NCBI RefSeq assembly: GCF_019511665.1
Contig: NZ_JAEUAW010000004.1
Coordinates: 186,001-250,000, forward strand
Source: Microbacterium jejuense
GTDB lineage: Bacteria > Actinomycetota > Actinomycetes > Actinomycetales > Microbacteriaceae
Direction of reading: 5' to 3'
Length of the DNA: 64,000 bases
The notes under the pieces are model-generated. The model worked only from the letters and a program-made list of their open reading frames with translations, was not told the DNA's origin and did not search any database. Every line of letters begins with the position of its first letter. Within the stretch, counting starts at the first letter, position 1. A program made the position numbers and the translations under genes. Shown piece after piece: positions 27,459-35,293 of the stretch.

Positions 27459-28691
27459 CTAAGCCGTGATCGGCAGGGAGGATGCAGCCGACCCCGTCGC
27501 CGATGCGCCGTCGAGCCCGGCACCGGCGTCGAGGACGGTCACATGGTCGAGGGCGATGGCGATCGCGCCGCGCGTCTCGGCCCACTCGCCGAACGAGGCT
27601 CCGACGATCTCGGGCAGGCCGTCGGCCGACGGCAGCGCGGTGCGCTCGAGCGAGTGCCGCATCGGGGCCATGAGGATCTCGCCGGCCTGCCCGAGCTCGC
27701 CGCCCACGACGATCAGCTCGGGATCGAAGAGGTTGCACAGGCTGGCGGCCGCGATGCCGATGTGGCGACCCGCGTCGGCGATGACGCGTCGTGCGCTGCC
27801 GTCGCCCGCTTCGGCGGCCTGCAGCAGGTCGCCCAGTCGGTGCATGCCCTCGCTCGGCGGGAACAGCGAGAGCAGCGCCGGTCCGCCCGCGTAGGTCTCG
27901 AGGCAGCCGCGGTTGCTGCAGCGGCAGATCGGCCCGTTCTCGTCGAGCGTGACGTGCCCGATCTGGCCGGCCTTGCCGTTGACGCCGCGGAACAGGTCGC
28001 CTCCGACGACGAGCCCCGCGCTGATCGTGTGCCCGACGCGGATGAAGACCGTGGATGCCGCGGCCCGGCCGTTCCCCTCGCGCGCCTCGGCGAGCCCGCC
28101 GAGGTTCGCCTCGCTGTCGACGTAGACCGGACGGCCGATGCGGACCGACAGCGACTCCGCGACGTCGACGCCCTCCCATCCGCGCAGCAGGCCGGGGGTC
28201 GACACCATGCCGGTGCGGGGGTCGATCGGGGCGGGCAGGGCCAGGCCGACCGCGAGAAGGTCCGACAGCGAACTGCCGAGCGACTCCATCATGTCGCCGA
28301 GGAGCAGCGCGAGCCGGTCGAGCTCGGAGTCGTGGCGATGGTCGAGCGGCAGCGGCAGCGAGGACTGCGTCACGATCGTGCGCGCCGTGTCGGCGATGGC
28401 GATGTGCAGGTGCCTCGAGCTGTAGTGCACGCCGGCCACCAGGCCCAGCCGTCGGGCGAGCGACACGAGGGTCGCGCGGCGGCCGCTGCTCGTGGTGAAC
28501 GACGTGTGCAGCAGCCCTGAGGCGGTGAGCTCCTTCACGATGTTCGACACCGTGGCAGGCGACAGCCCGGTGCTGCCGGCGAGCTCGATCTGCGTGAGGC
28601 GGCCGTGACGCTTCAGCGACTCGACCACGCGCGCGCGATTGGCCTCGCGCAGCGAGGTCTGCGAGCCCGGCGGGGCTTGACGGCGTGCCAC
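27459..28691 (-). CDS. ROK-family transcriptional repressor
   Basis: A 410-residue XylR/NagC-like regulator. A winged helix-turn-helix is at residues 18-75 (RLTQIELAGSTGLSPATVSNIVKEL). The ROK sugar-kinase-like domain follows, with the zinc-type motif CRCSNRGCLE and GGELGQAGE. It heads the second sugar ABC operon and probably controls it, and perhaps system 1 as well. GTG 28691 is leaderless by position: the -10 hexamer TACAGT ends seven bases before it. Confidence 0.9.
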   Translation of the reverse strand: MARRQAPPGSQTSLREANRARVVESLKRHGRLTQIELAGSTGLSPATVSNIVKELTASGLLHTSFTTSSGRRATLVSLARRLGLVAGVHYSSRHLHIAIADTARTIVTQSSLPLPLDHRHDSELDRLALLLGDMMESLGSSLSDLLAVGLALPAPIDPRTGMVSTPGLLRGWEGVDVAESLSVRIGRPVYVDSEANLGGLAEAREGNGRAAASTVFIRVGHTISAGLVVGGDLFRGVNGKAGQIGHVTLDENGPICRCSNRGCLETYAGGPALLSLFPPSEGMHRLGDLLQAAEAGDGSARRVIADAGRHIGIAAASLCNLFDPELIVVGGELGQAGEILMAPMRHSLERTALPSADGLPEIVGASFGEWAETRGAIAIALDHVTVLDAGAGLDGASATGSAASSLPITA

Positions 28692-28698
28692 GGGTCAC

Positions 28699-28704
28699 AC
28701 TGTA
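28699..28704 (-). promoter_or_regulatory. -10 element of the ROK operon, leaderless start
   Basis: TACAGT on the minus strand (28704-28699), seven bases before GTG 28691. Transcription should start on the GTG itself. No Shine-Dalgarno sequence is present. Confidence 0.55.
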
Positions 28705-28753
28705 CCGGACAGGCCGTTTTCGGCGGCTGGATCGGTGCGAACCGTGATGCGGA

Positions 28754-29632
28754 TCAGCGGCGCGAGGGCGCGAGGCGGATGAGGACGATGTTGCCGGACT
28801 CGTCGACCTCGGCCACGTCGGGGTGCGCCTTCACGAACTCCGAGAAGCTCTTGTGGCCGAGCCCCTTCTCGCTGAAGGAGGGGTCCAGCCGCTTGATCAG
28901 GCTCTTCACCGCGGATGCGTGCTGCCACTCCACGCCCTCCTTGTCGCTCTCCAGGCGCAGTGCGCGCTCGAGGAGGCTCTCGACCGGGTCCGCGGACGCC
29001 TTCTTCGTGCGGCGTCCACCGCGCGAGGAGGCTGCGGGCGCGGCATCCTTCTTTCCCGTCGGGGGTGCAGCCACACCGGGCAGCGCGTCGTACGAGTCGA
29101 ACTGGTCGCACGCGGCGGCCAGCGACTTGGCCGTCGAGCCCGCCACCCCGACCCCCACGACGAAGCGGCCCAGGCGCTTGCACCGCTGCGCGAGCGGCAC
29201 GTAGTCGGAGTCGCCCGCGACGATCACGACGTGCGTCAGGTCGGGCAGGCGGAACATGTCTTCGACGGCATCCACCGCGAGGCGGATGTCGGCGCCGTTC
29301 TTCGCATACGCGGCGGCGGGGAACAGCTGCACGAGGTCGACGGCACGGGCGACGAGCTGCGACCGGTACTCCGCGTTGACGGGCGAGGACCAATCGGCGT
29401 ACGCCCGCGTCAGCACGAGCGTGCCGAACGAGGTCGCGTAGTCGATGATCGCCCCGACGTCGATGGTCGCCGCGGCCAGGCGCTCGGCGATCGCGGGATC
29501 GGCGGCATCCGTCGCGATCTTCTGCCGGTCGCGCGAGTACGAGTTCTTGCCGTGCACGCGGTCGTACCACGACATCACGATGTTGTCGAAGTCGAGATAG
29601 ACGGCGACGCGCGCGCCCTGCAGGTCGGCCAT
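28754..29632 (-). CDS. NYN-domain (PIN-like) ribonuclease with C-terminal OST-HTH/LOTUS domain
   Basis: A 292-residue protein. The NYN nuclease fold spans about 8-165, with acidic residues D14 and D16 (YLDFDN), D115 (NGADIRLAVD) and D141/D143 (GDSDYVPL) that form the metal site of LabA/DUF88-type RNases. A low-complexity basic linker with ATPase-like lysines (about 185-215) leads to an OST-HTH/LOTUS domain at 225-285 (VEWQHASAVKSLIKRLDPSF, SFSEFVKAHPDV), which binds RNA in other proteins. Target RNA is unknown. Its start overlaps the end of the upstream oxidoreductase gene region (one-base gap), so they are co-transcribed. Confidence 0.88.
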   Translation of the reverse strand: MADLQGARVAVYLDFDNIVMSWYDRVHGKNSYSRDRQKIATDAADPAIAERLAAATIDVGAIIDYATSFGTLVLTRAYADWSSPVNAEYRSQLVARAVDLVQLFPAAAYAKNGADIRLAVDAVEDMFRLPDLTHVVIVAGDSDYVPLAQRCKRLGRFVVGVGVAGSTAKSLAAACDQFDSYDALPGVAAPPTGKKDAAPAASSRGGRRTKKASADPVESLLERALRLESDKEGVEWQHASAVKSLIKRLDPSFSEKGLGHKSFSEFVKAHPDVAEVDESGNIVLIRLAPSRR

Positions 29633-29633
29633 G

Positions 29634-30626
29634 TCAGTCCTCTCCGGGGTAGCGGACGCCGATCAGCGAGCGGATCTCGTCGAGCGTCGCCATGATCGCC
29701 ACGGTCTCGTCGATCGGCAGCTCGTCGGAGTCGGTGCGTCCCGCCGCGATGATGCGCTCTGCCGCGAGCGCCTGGTACTGCATGCCCCGGCCCTCGATGT
29801 CGGAGCGGTACTCCTCCAGCACGCGCCCGTCGGGAGTGACGACGCGGAACGAGGTGGGGGTGTACCACACGCGGTCGATGTCGATGCGCGCCTCCGTGCC
29901 GATGACGGACGCGGCGTTCGGGCCGGCGGCGCGGGAGGCCGAGAGCGTGGTCGAGAGGGCGCCCGAGGCGTGGGCCATGATCGTCGCCACCTCGGTGTCG
30001 GCACCGGTCTCGCCGAGCCGTGCGGAGGCGACGATCGACAGCGGCTCGCCGAGGATGTCCCACGCGAACGACACCGGGTAGACGCCGAGGTCCAGCAGCG
30101 CGCCGCCGCCGAGCTCCAGGGCGTTGAGGCGATGCGCCGGGTCGCTCGTGATGAGCTGCGTGTGATCGGCCGTCACGGCACGCAGTTCGCCCAGCACGCC
30201 CGACGCGACGATCTCGCGGATGCGGATCATGTGCGGCAGGTAGCGGGTCCACATGGCCTCCATCGCGAGGAGGCCGCGGGCGGCGGCCGCGTCGCGGACG
30301 GCGGCCGCCTCGGCGGCGGTCAGCGTGAACGGCTTCTCGACGAGGACGTGCTTTCCGGCCTCGAGGGCGAGCAGCGCGTTGGCGGCGTGCATCGGGTGCG
30401 GCGTGGCGACGTAGACGATGTCGACGTCGGGGTCGGCGACGAGGTCCTCGTACGAGCCGTGGGCGTGGGGGATGCCGAAGTCCGCGGCGAACGCCTGCGC
30501 CGCGTCGAGGCGGCGCGAGCCCACCGCGACGACGTCGAGCCCGGCCGTGCGCAGGTCGGCGGTGAAGGCGCGGGCGATGCCGCCGGGACCGAGGATGCCC
30601 CAGCGGAGGGATGCCTGAGAAGTCAT
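29634..30626 (-). CDS. Gfo/Idh/MocA-family NAD(P)-dependent oxidoreductase
   Basis: A 330-residue two-domain dehydrogenase. The Rossmann motif GILGPGGIARAF is at residues 10-21, and the catalytic-lysine motif EKPF (HVLVEKPFTLTA) is at about 95. The C-terminal substrate domain contains GGGALLDLGVYPV. It probably oxidises a sugar or inositol-type polyol. ATG 30626 is seven bases after the TAGCCT -10, with no ribosome binding site, so it appears leaderless. Confidence 0.9.
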   Translation of the reverse strand: MTSQASLRWGILGPGGIARAFTADLRTAGLDVVAVGSRRLDAAQAFAADFGIPHAHGSYEDLVADPDVDIVYVATPHPMHAANALLALEAGKHVLVEKPFTLTAAEAAAVRDAAAARGLLAMEAMWTRYLPHMIRIREIVASGVLGELRAVTADHTQLITSDPAHRLNALELGGGALLDLGVYPVSFAWDILGEPLSIVASARLGETGADTEVATIMAHASGALSTTLSASRAAGPNAASVIGTEARIDIDRVWYTPTSFRVVTPDGRVLEEYRSDIEGRGMQYQALAAERIIAAGRTDSDELPIDETVAIMATLDEIRSLIGVRYPGED

Positions 30627-30633
30627 GAGTCCG

Positions 30634-30655
30634 AGGCTAGCGGCCTGCGTAAGCT
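30634..30655. promoter_or_regulatory. Divergent overlapping leaderless promoters
   Basis: TAGCCT on the minus strand (30639-30634) is seven bases before ATG 30626. TAAGCT on the plus strand (30650-30655) is six bases before GTG 30662. The two -10 hexamers are only ten bases apart, so each polymerase footprint covers the other promoter and start codon. Confidence 0.55.
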
Positions 30656-30661
30656 CTTCGC

Positions 30662-31990
30662 GTGAGTTCTTCCGTCGAGCGCTTCCGCGAGCTGCTGCGC
30701 ATCCCCACCGTGTCGCACGCCGACGAGTCCCAGACGGACTGGGCGGCGTTCGACGCCTTCGCCGCTGCTGTCGAGCGGCTCTATCCGGCGCTGCACGGGG
30801 CACTCGCGCGCGAGCGCGTCGACGGGCATTCGCTGCTGTACCGGTGGCACGGCGCCGAGTCCGCTCACCCGCTGGTGCTGATGGCGCATATCGACGTCGT
30901 GCCGGTCGTGGCCGAGGAATGGGAGCACGACCCGTTCGCGGCCGAGATCGTCGGCGAGGGGGAGGATGCCGTCCTGCATGCGCGCGGCTCGATCGACGAC
31001 AAGGGGTCGCTCGTGGCGATCCTCGAGGCGGTCGAGCAGCTCGTGACCGAAGGCTTCACGCCGGCCCGCGATGTGTATCTGTCGTTCGGTCACAACGAAG
31101 AGACCGCCGGCGGCGGTGCGCAGGCGATCGTCGCGCTGCTGCGCGAGCGCGGCGTCCGTCCCGCGCTCGTGCTCGACGAGGGCGGAGCGGTCGTCGAGGG
31201 TGCGATCCCCGGGGTCACCGTTCCCACCGCGATGGTCGGCGTCGCCGAGCGCGGCGTCATGACCCTCGAGCTGACCGCCCGCGAGGGCGGCGGGCACGCC
31301 TCGACGCCGCCGTCCTACCCGGCGACGGCGCGCCTCGCGCGCGCCGTCGACCGCCTGCACCGGCATCCCTTCCCGACGCGCCTCGCCCCGCCCGTGCGGG
31401 CGATGCTGTCCACCGTCGCGCCGCATGCCCCGCAGCCGCTGCGCGCGCTGTTCCGCAGCCTCGCGGTGACCGGGCCGCTCGTGGCCCGCGTGCTGTCGCT
31501 GCTCGGACCCGAGATGAACGCCACGGTGCGCACAACCGCCGTCGCCACGCGACTGCGCGGCGCCCCCGGCGACAACGTCCTGGCGACCTCGGCGACGGCG
31601 TCCGTGAACATCCGCCTGCTGACGGGCGACACCGTCACCGGTGCCACCGAGCGGGTGCGCCGCGTCGTCGCCGACTCGCACGTCGAGGTGACCGTCGCGC
31701 ACGGATCCGACCCGTCGCCGGTGTCACCGTGGCGCGGCGACGCGTGGCGGCGCATCGTGTCGGCCGTGACGGCATCCCTCGGCGACGAGGTCGTGACGCT
31801 GCCCTACCTGCAGCTGGGCGCGAGCGACAGCCGGTGGTTCACCGCGATCTCGGACCACGTGTACCGCTTCACGCCGTTCCACCTGATGCGCGCCGAGCGC
31901 GACGCCCTGCACGCGCACGACGAGCGCATCCGCGTCGAGGTGTGGCTGCGGGGGATCGGCTTCTACCGCGAGCTGCTCTCGGCCAGCTGA
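30662..31990 (+). CDS. M20-family metallopeptidase
   Basis: A 442-residue dizinc peptidase/deacylase of the M20 (ArgE/DapE/CPG2) superfamily. Zinc and catalytic residues are seen in VLMAHIDVVPV (His and Asp), GSIDDKGSLVAIL (bridging Asp) and GHNEETAGGGA (catalytic and ligand Glu). The dimerisation domain follows from about residue 195. The precise substrate (dipeptide or N-acyl amino acid) cannot be told. GTG 30662 appears leaderless. The last 28 bases overlap the convergent sulfhydrylase gene. Confidence 0.9.
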   Translation: MSSSVERFRELLRIPTVSHADESQTDWAAFDAFAAAVERLYPALHGALARERVDGHSLLYRWHGAESAHPLVLMAHIDVVPVVAEEWEHDPFAAEIVGEGEDAVLHARGSIDDKGSLVAILEAVEQLVTEGFTPARDVYLSFGHNEETAGGGAQAIVALLRERGVRPALVLDEGGAVVEGAIPGVTVPTAMVGVAERGVMTLELTAREGGGHASTPPSYPATARLARAVDRLHRHPFPTRLAPPVRAMLSTVAPHAPQPLRALFRSLAVTGPLVARVLSLLGPEMNATVRTTAVATRLRGAPGDNVLATSATASVNIRLLTGDTVTGATERVRRVVADSHVEVTVAHGSDPSPVSPWRGDAWRRIVSAVTASLGDEVVTLPYLQLGASDSRWFTAISDHVYRFTPFHLMRAERDALHAHDERIRVEVWLRGIGFYRELLSAS

Positions 31991-33345
31991 CGCTCCGCGT
32001 CGTCCGACGGGGCGACGGCGGCGCCGTCGAGTGCGCGGCGGAGGTCGTCGACGATGTCGCGCGGGTCCTCGAGGCCGATCGAGAGCCGGACGGTCGTCGG
32101 CGAGATGTGCGCCTCGGCCAGCTGTGCGGGCGACATGTGACTGTGCGTCATGGACGCCGGATGGGCCACGAGGCTGCGGGCATCGCCGATGTTGGCGACG
32201 AGCCGGACGACCTGCAGGCGCGAGATGACGTCCTCGACGAGGCGGAAGTCCGCTTCGGCGTCGCCGGTGGCGTGCAGGTCGAACGCGAAGACCGAGCTCG
32301 CGCCGTCGGGCAGGTAGGTCTGCGCGTTCGCGTGCCAGGGGCTGGACGCCAGGCCCGGGTGGTGCACGCGGGCGACGGCGGGGTGCGTCGTGAGGAACTC
32401 GGCGACCGCGAGAGCGCTCGCGGAGTGCCGCTGCATCCGCAAGTCGAGGGTCTCCAGGCCCTGCAGCAGCTGGAAGGCGTTGAAGGCCGACAGCGACGGG
32501 CCCAGGTCGTGCACGTACTTCGTCTTCACCAGGGCGATGTACGGCGACGCGGTGGCGCCGAACCGCTCGACGAGGCTGCCGTCGGGCACGCGCGGGTACG
32601 TCTGCGTGAGCTGGGGCCAGCGCTCGGGCTCGGCCGTGAAGTCGAACGTCCCGAGGTCGACGACGACGCCGCCGAGTGACGTGCCGTGGCCGCCGAGGAA
32701 CTTCGTCGCGGAGTGCACGACGATGTCGGCGCCGAAGTCCTTGGCGCGCTGCAGGTACGGCGTCGCGACGGTGTTGTCGATCACGAGCGGCACGCCGGCG
32801 CGACGGGCGACGGCGGCGACGGCACCCAGGTCGAGCACCTGCGCGATCGGGTTCGAGATCGACTCCGCGAACAGCGCGCGCGTGGTGGGGCGCACGGCGG
32901 CCTCCCACGCGGCGACGTCGTCCTGGTCGACGAAGGTGACCTCGATGCCCCAGTCGGCGAAGGTGTCCTGCAGCAGGTCGACGGTGCCGCCGTAGAGCTG
33001 GCGCGCCGCGACGATGTGCTCGCCCTGCTTGGCGAGGGCCAGCAGGGCGACGGCGACGGCCGCCTGACCGGATGCCACTCCCGCGGCGCCGATGCCGCCT
33101 TCGAGCTCCGCGACCCGGCGCTCGAAGACGAGCACGGTGGGGTTGGCCGCGCGGCTGTAGATGTTGCCGTCCTTGCGGAGGGCGAAGAGGTCGCGCGCCT
33201 CGCTCAGCGAGGCGAACTCGAAGCCGTTGGACTGGTGGATCGAAGGCACTGCGGTGTTCTCGGCCACGCCCGAGACGAAACCCGCCTGCACCTGCGCCGT
33301 CGCGAAGGAGCGAGGGACGGCGGCGGGACGAGTGGCTTCAGGCAT
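31963..33345 (-). CDS. metY: O-acetylhomoserine aminocarboxypropyltransferase (sulfhydrylase)
   Basis: A 460-residue PLP enzyme of the Cys/Met metabolism family. The PLP lysine is in [18 protein letters not shown]-type ([12 protein letters not shown]) and [22 protein letters not shown] motifs confirm the family. The length of about 440-460 and the insertion around [18 protein letters not shown] fit O-acetylhomoserine sulfhydrylases that make homocysteine from sulfide, rather than cystathionine gamma-synthase (about 390). I start at ATG 33345; ATG 33354 lies nine bases upstream. A GACAAT hexamer precedes it by seven bases. It is divergent from a sulfurtransferase gene, consistent with sulfur metabolism. 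Confidence 0.88.
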   Translation of the reverse strand: MPEATRPAAVPRSFATAQVQAGFVSGVAENTAVPSIHQSNGFEFASLSEARDLFALRKDGNIYSRAANPTVLVFERRVAELEGGIGAAGVASGQAAVAVALLALAKQGEHIVAARQLYGGTVDLLQDTFADWGIEVTFVDQDDVAAWEAAVRPTTRALFAESISNPIAQVLDLGAVAAVARRAGVPLVIDNTVATPYLQRAKDFGADIVVHSATKFLGGHGTSLGGVVVDLGTFDFTAEPERWPQLTQTYPRVPDGSLVERFGATASPYIALVKTKYVHDLGPSLSAFNAFQLLQGLETLDLRMQRHSASALAVAEFLTTHPAVARVHHPGLASSPWHANAQTYLPDGASSVFAFDLHATGDAEADFRLVEDVISRLQVVRLVANIGDARSLVAHPASMTHSHMSPAQLAEAHISPTTVRLSIGLEDPRDIVDDLRRALDGAAVAPSDDAERQLAESSSR

Positions 33346-33460
33346 GGCACCCATTGTCGGGCCGGAGGGCGTGCGCCGCCCCCTCGTGTGTCGTACTGTT
33401 GCGGACTCCGCCCCTCCCTGCCGGGCCGGGGAGTAGTCGCGCGCGGGACAGAATGGACCC
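33346..33460. promoter_or_regulatory. Divergent promoter region for metY and sseA
   Basis: GACAAT on the minus strand (33358-33353) is seven bases before ATG 33345. CAGAAT on the plus strand (33449-33454) is six bases before GTG 33461. Both fit leaderless starts. I see no SAM riboswitch or T-box structure. Confidence 0.45.
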
Positions 33461-34294
33461 GTGGCGCAGCTCATCACCCCGTCAGAACTCGACCTCCTCC
33501 TCGGCGCCGAGGCCCCCGTGCGCGTCCTCGACGTCCGCTACCGCCTCGACAAGCCGGACGGCAGCGCCGACCACGCGGCAGGGCACGTGCCGGGCGCCGT
33601 CTACGTCGACCTCGAGTCGGAGCTCTCGCGTCACGGCGCGGCGCACGAGGGACGGCATCCGCTCCCCGCCGTCGCCGACCTGCAGGCGGCCGTCCGCCGC
33701 TGGGGCCTGCGCACGGGCGAGACCGTGGTCGTCTACGACGACGCGCGCGCCCTCGGCGCCTCGCGCGCGTGGTGGCTGCTGACGCGGTCGGGCATCGCCG
33801 ACGTGCGGCTGCTCGACGGCGGCCTGCGCGGCTGGATCGACGCCGGGTTCGCGCTGGAATCCGGGCCGGTCGAGCCCGAGGCGGGCGACGCCGTCGTGCA
33901 CGAGGTCGCCGAGCCCGTGCTGTCGATCGACGACGCCGCCGCGTTCCCGGACGCCGGGGTGCTGCTCGACGTCCGCGCGGCCGAGCGCTACCGCGGCGAG
34001 GTCGAGCCGATCGACCCCATCGCCGGCCACATCCGCGGCGCGGTGAACCTTCCGACGACCGCGTACATGGACGGCGAGAGATTCGCGGATGCCGCCACCC
34101 TGGCCGGCTTGTTCGCCTCTGTCGGCGTGGTGCCCGGGGTCGCGGCGGCGGCTTACTGCGGCTCGGGCGTCACGGCCGCCCAGGCCGTGTTCGCCGCGGA
34201 GCTGGCAGGACTGCACCTCGCGCTGTACCCGGGATCGTGGAGCCAGTGGTCGAACACGCCCGGCCGCCCCGTCGCCACCGGCGCGACGCCGTGA
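33461..34294 (+). CDS. sseA: 3-Mercaptopyruvate sulfurtransferase (tandem rhodanese)
   Basis: A 277-residue protein of two rhodanese domains (about 5-135 and 150-275). The catalytic cysteine C233 lies in YCGSGVTA, the CG[S/T]GVT form typical of mercaptopyruvate sulfurtransferases rather than the CRKGVT of thiosulfate enzymes. The inactive first domain has DDARALGA in place of a cysteine loop. It moves sulfane sulfur to thiol acceptors, and its place opposite metY fits sulfur handling. The gene ends nine bases from the convergent oxidoreductase. Confidence 0.9.
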   Translation: MAQLITPSELDLLLGAEAPVRVLDVRYRLDKPDGSADHAAGHVPGAVYVDLESELSRHGAAHEGRHPLPAVADLQAAVRRWGLRTGETVVVYDDARALGASRAWWLLTRSGIADVRLLDGGLRGWIDAGFALESGPVEPEAGDAVVHEVAEPVLSIDDAAAFPDAGVLLDVRAAERYRGEVEPIDPIAGHIRGAVNLPTTAYMDGERFADAATLAGLFASVGVVPGVAAAAYCGSGVTAAQAVFAAELAGLHLALYPGSWSQWSNTPGRPVATGATP

Positions 34295-34303
34295 GCCGCG
34301 GTC

Positions 34304-35245
34304 TCAGGGGACGAGCGTGATCTTGCCGTCCGCGCCGGCCTCGAGCGCGCGATGCGCGTCGGCGGCGTCGGCGAGGGCGAACTCGGGTCCGAGCTCGACC
34401 GAGAACGCCCGGGCTGCGAGCAGTGCGAGCGTCACCGGCACGGCCTCGGCGCGCCACGCCTGCTGCTGAGCGGTGAGCGGCTCGGGCGATCCGCCCGAGA
34501 ACGCGCGGATGCCGAGGCCCGCGGCATCCGCGCCGCGCACCAGCGTCGCGATGCGCCGGTGGTCGGGCACGAGCTCGAGCGACGTGTGCAGAGCCTCGTC
34601 AGTCCCTGCGGCGTCGATCGCGACGGACACGCCCTGCGGCGCGGCCTCGCGGACGCGGTCGGCGAGGCCCTCGCCGTACGCGACGGGGATCGCGCCGAGT
34701 GCGCGCAGGCGCTCGAACCGGGCGGGCGAGGAGGTCGCGACCACGGTCGCACCCCAGAGGACGGCGAACTGGACCGCGGCCTGGCCCACGGCGCCCGAGC
34801 CCGCGTGCACGAGCAGAGTGTCGCCGGGGCCGACGGCGAGCGACCGCAGCGTCTGGTACGCGGTGCCGACGGGGACCCCGAGCGCTGCGCCCTCGGCGGC
34901 GCTGACGCCCGCCGGACGCGGGTGGACGTTCTCGGCGCGCACCACGACGGCGTCCGCGTAGGCGCCGCGCGCACCCCCGAACACGACCGCCTCTCCCACG
35001 CGCAGGCCGTCGACGCCTTCTCCGACCGCCGTGATGACGCCAGCGCCGTCGCTGCCGACGCGCCGCGGCTCGACGATGGGCGCCGACACGCGCAGGCCGG
35101 AGCGGAGCTTCCCGTCGATCGGGTTCACGCCAGCCGCTTCGACGCGGATCGCGACCTCGCCCGGACCGGCCTCGACGGGCGGCGTCTCGATCTCGTGCAG
35201 GACCTCGGGGCCCCCGAACTCGGTGTACGCGATCGCTCTGGTCAT
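34304..35245 (-). CDS. Zinc-less NADP-dependent quinone oxidoreductase (MDR family)
   Basis: A 313-residue medium-chain dehydrogenase. The N-terminal GroES-like domain is followed by the nucleotide motif VHAGSGAVGQAAVQFAVLWGATVVATSS (about 145-170). The cysteine/histidine zinc ligands of alcohol dehydrogenases are absent, as in quinone reductases. It begins MTRAIAYTEFGGPEVLHEIE, the usual start. GGAGGA lies 11 bases before ATG 35245, rather far. It is convergent with sseA. Confidence 0.88.
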   Translation of the reverse strand: MTRAIAYTEFGGPEVLHEIETPPVEAGPGEVAIRVEAAGVNPIDGKLRSGLRVSAPIVEPRRVGSDGAGVITAVGEGVDGLRVGEAVVFGGARGAYADAVVVRAENVHPRPAGVSAAEGAALGVPVGTAYQTLRSLAVGPGDTLLVHAGSGAVGQAAVQFAVLWGATVVATSSPARFERLRALGAIPVAYGEGLADRVREAAPQGVSVAIDAAGTDEALHTSLELVPDHRRIATLVRGADAAGLGIRAFSGGSPEPLTAQQQAWRAEAVPVTLALLAARAFSVELGPEFALADAADAHRALEAGADGKITLVP

Positions 35246-35293
35246 GTCGAGTGAAATCCTCCGGGGCGGCGGGTCATTCCCGTGTGTCTTCGG

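Noticed and set aside
33346..33460. Possible SAM or T-box riboswitch upstream of metY
   Set aside because: The leader is too short and I see none of the conserved helices; the promoter geometry suggests leaderless starts.
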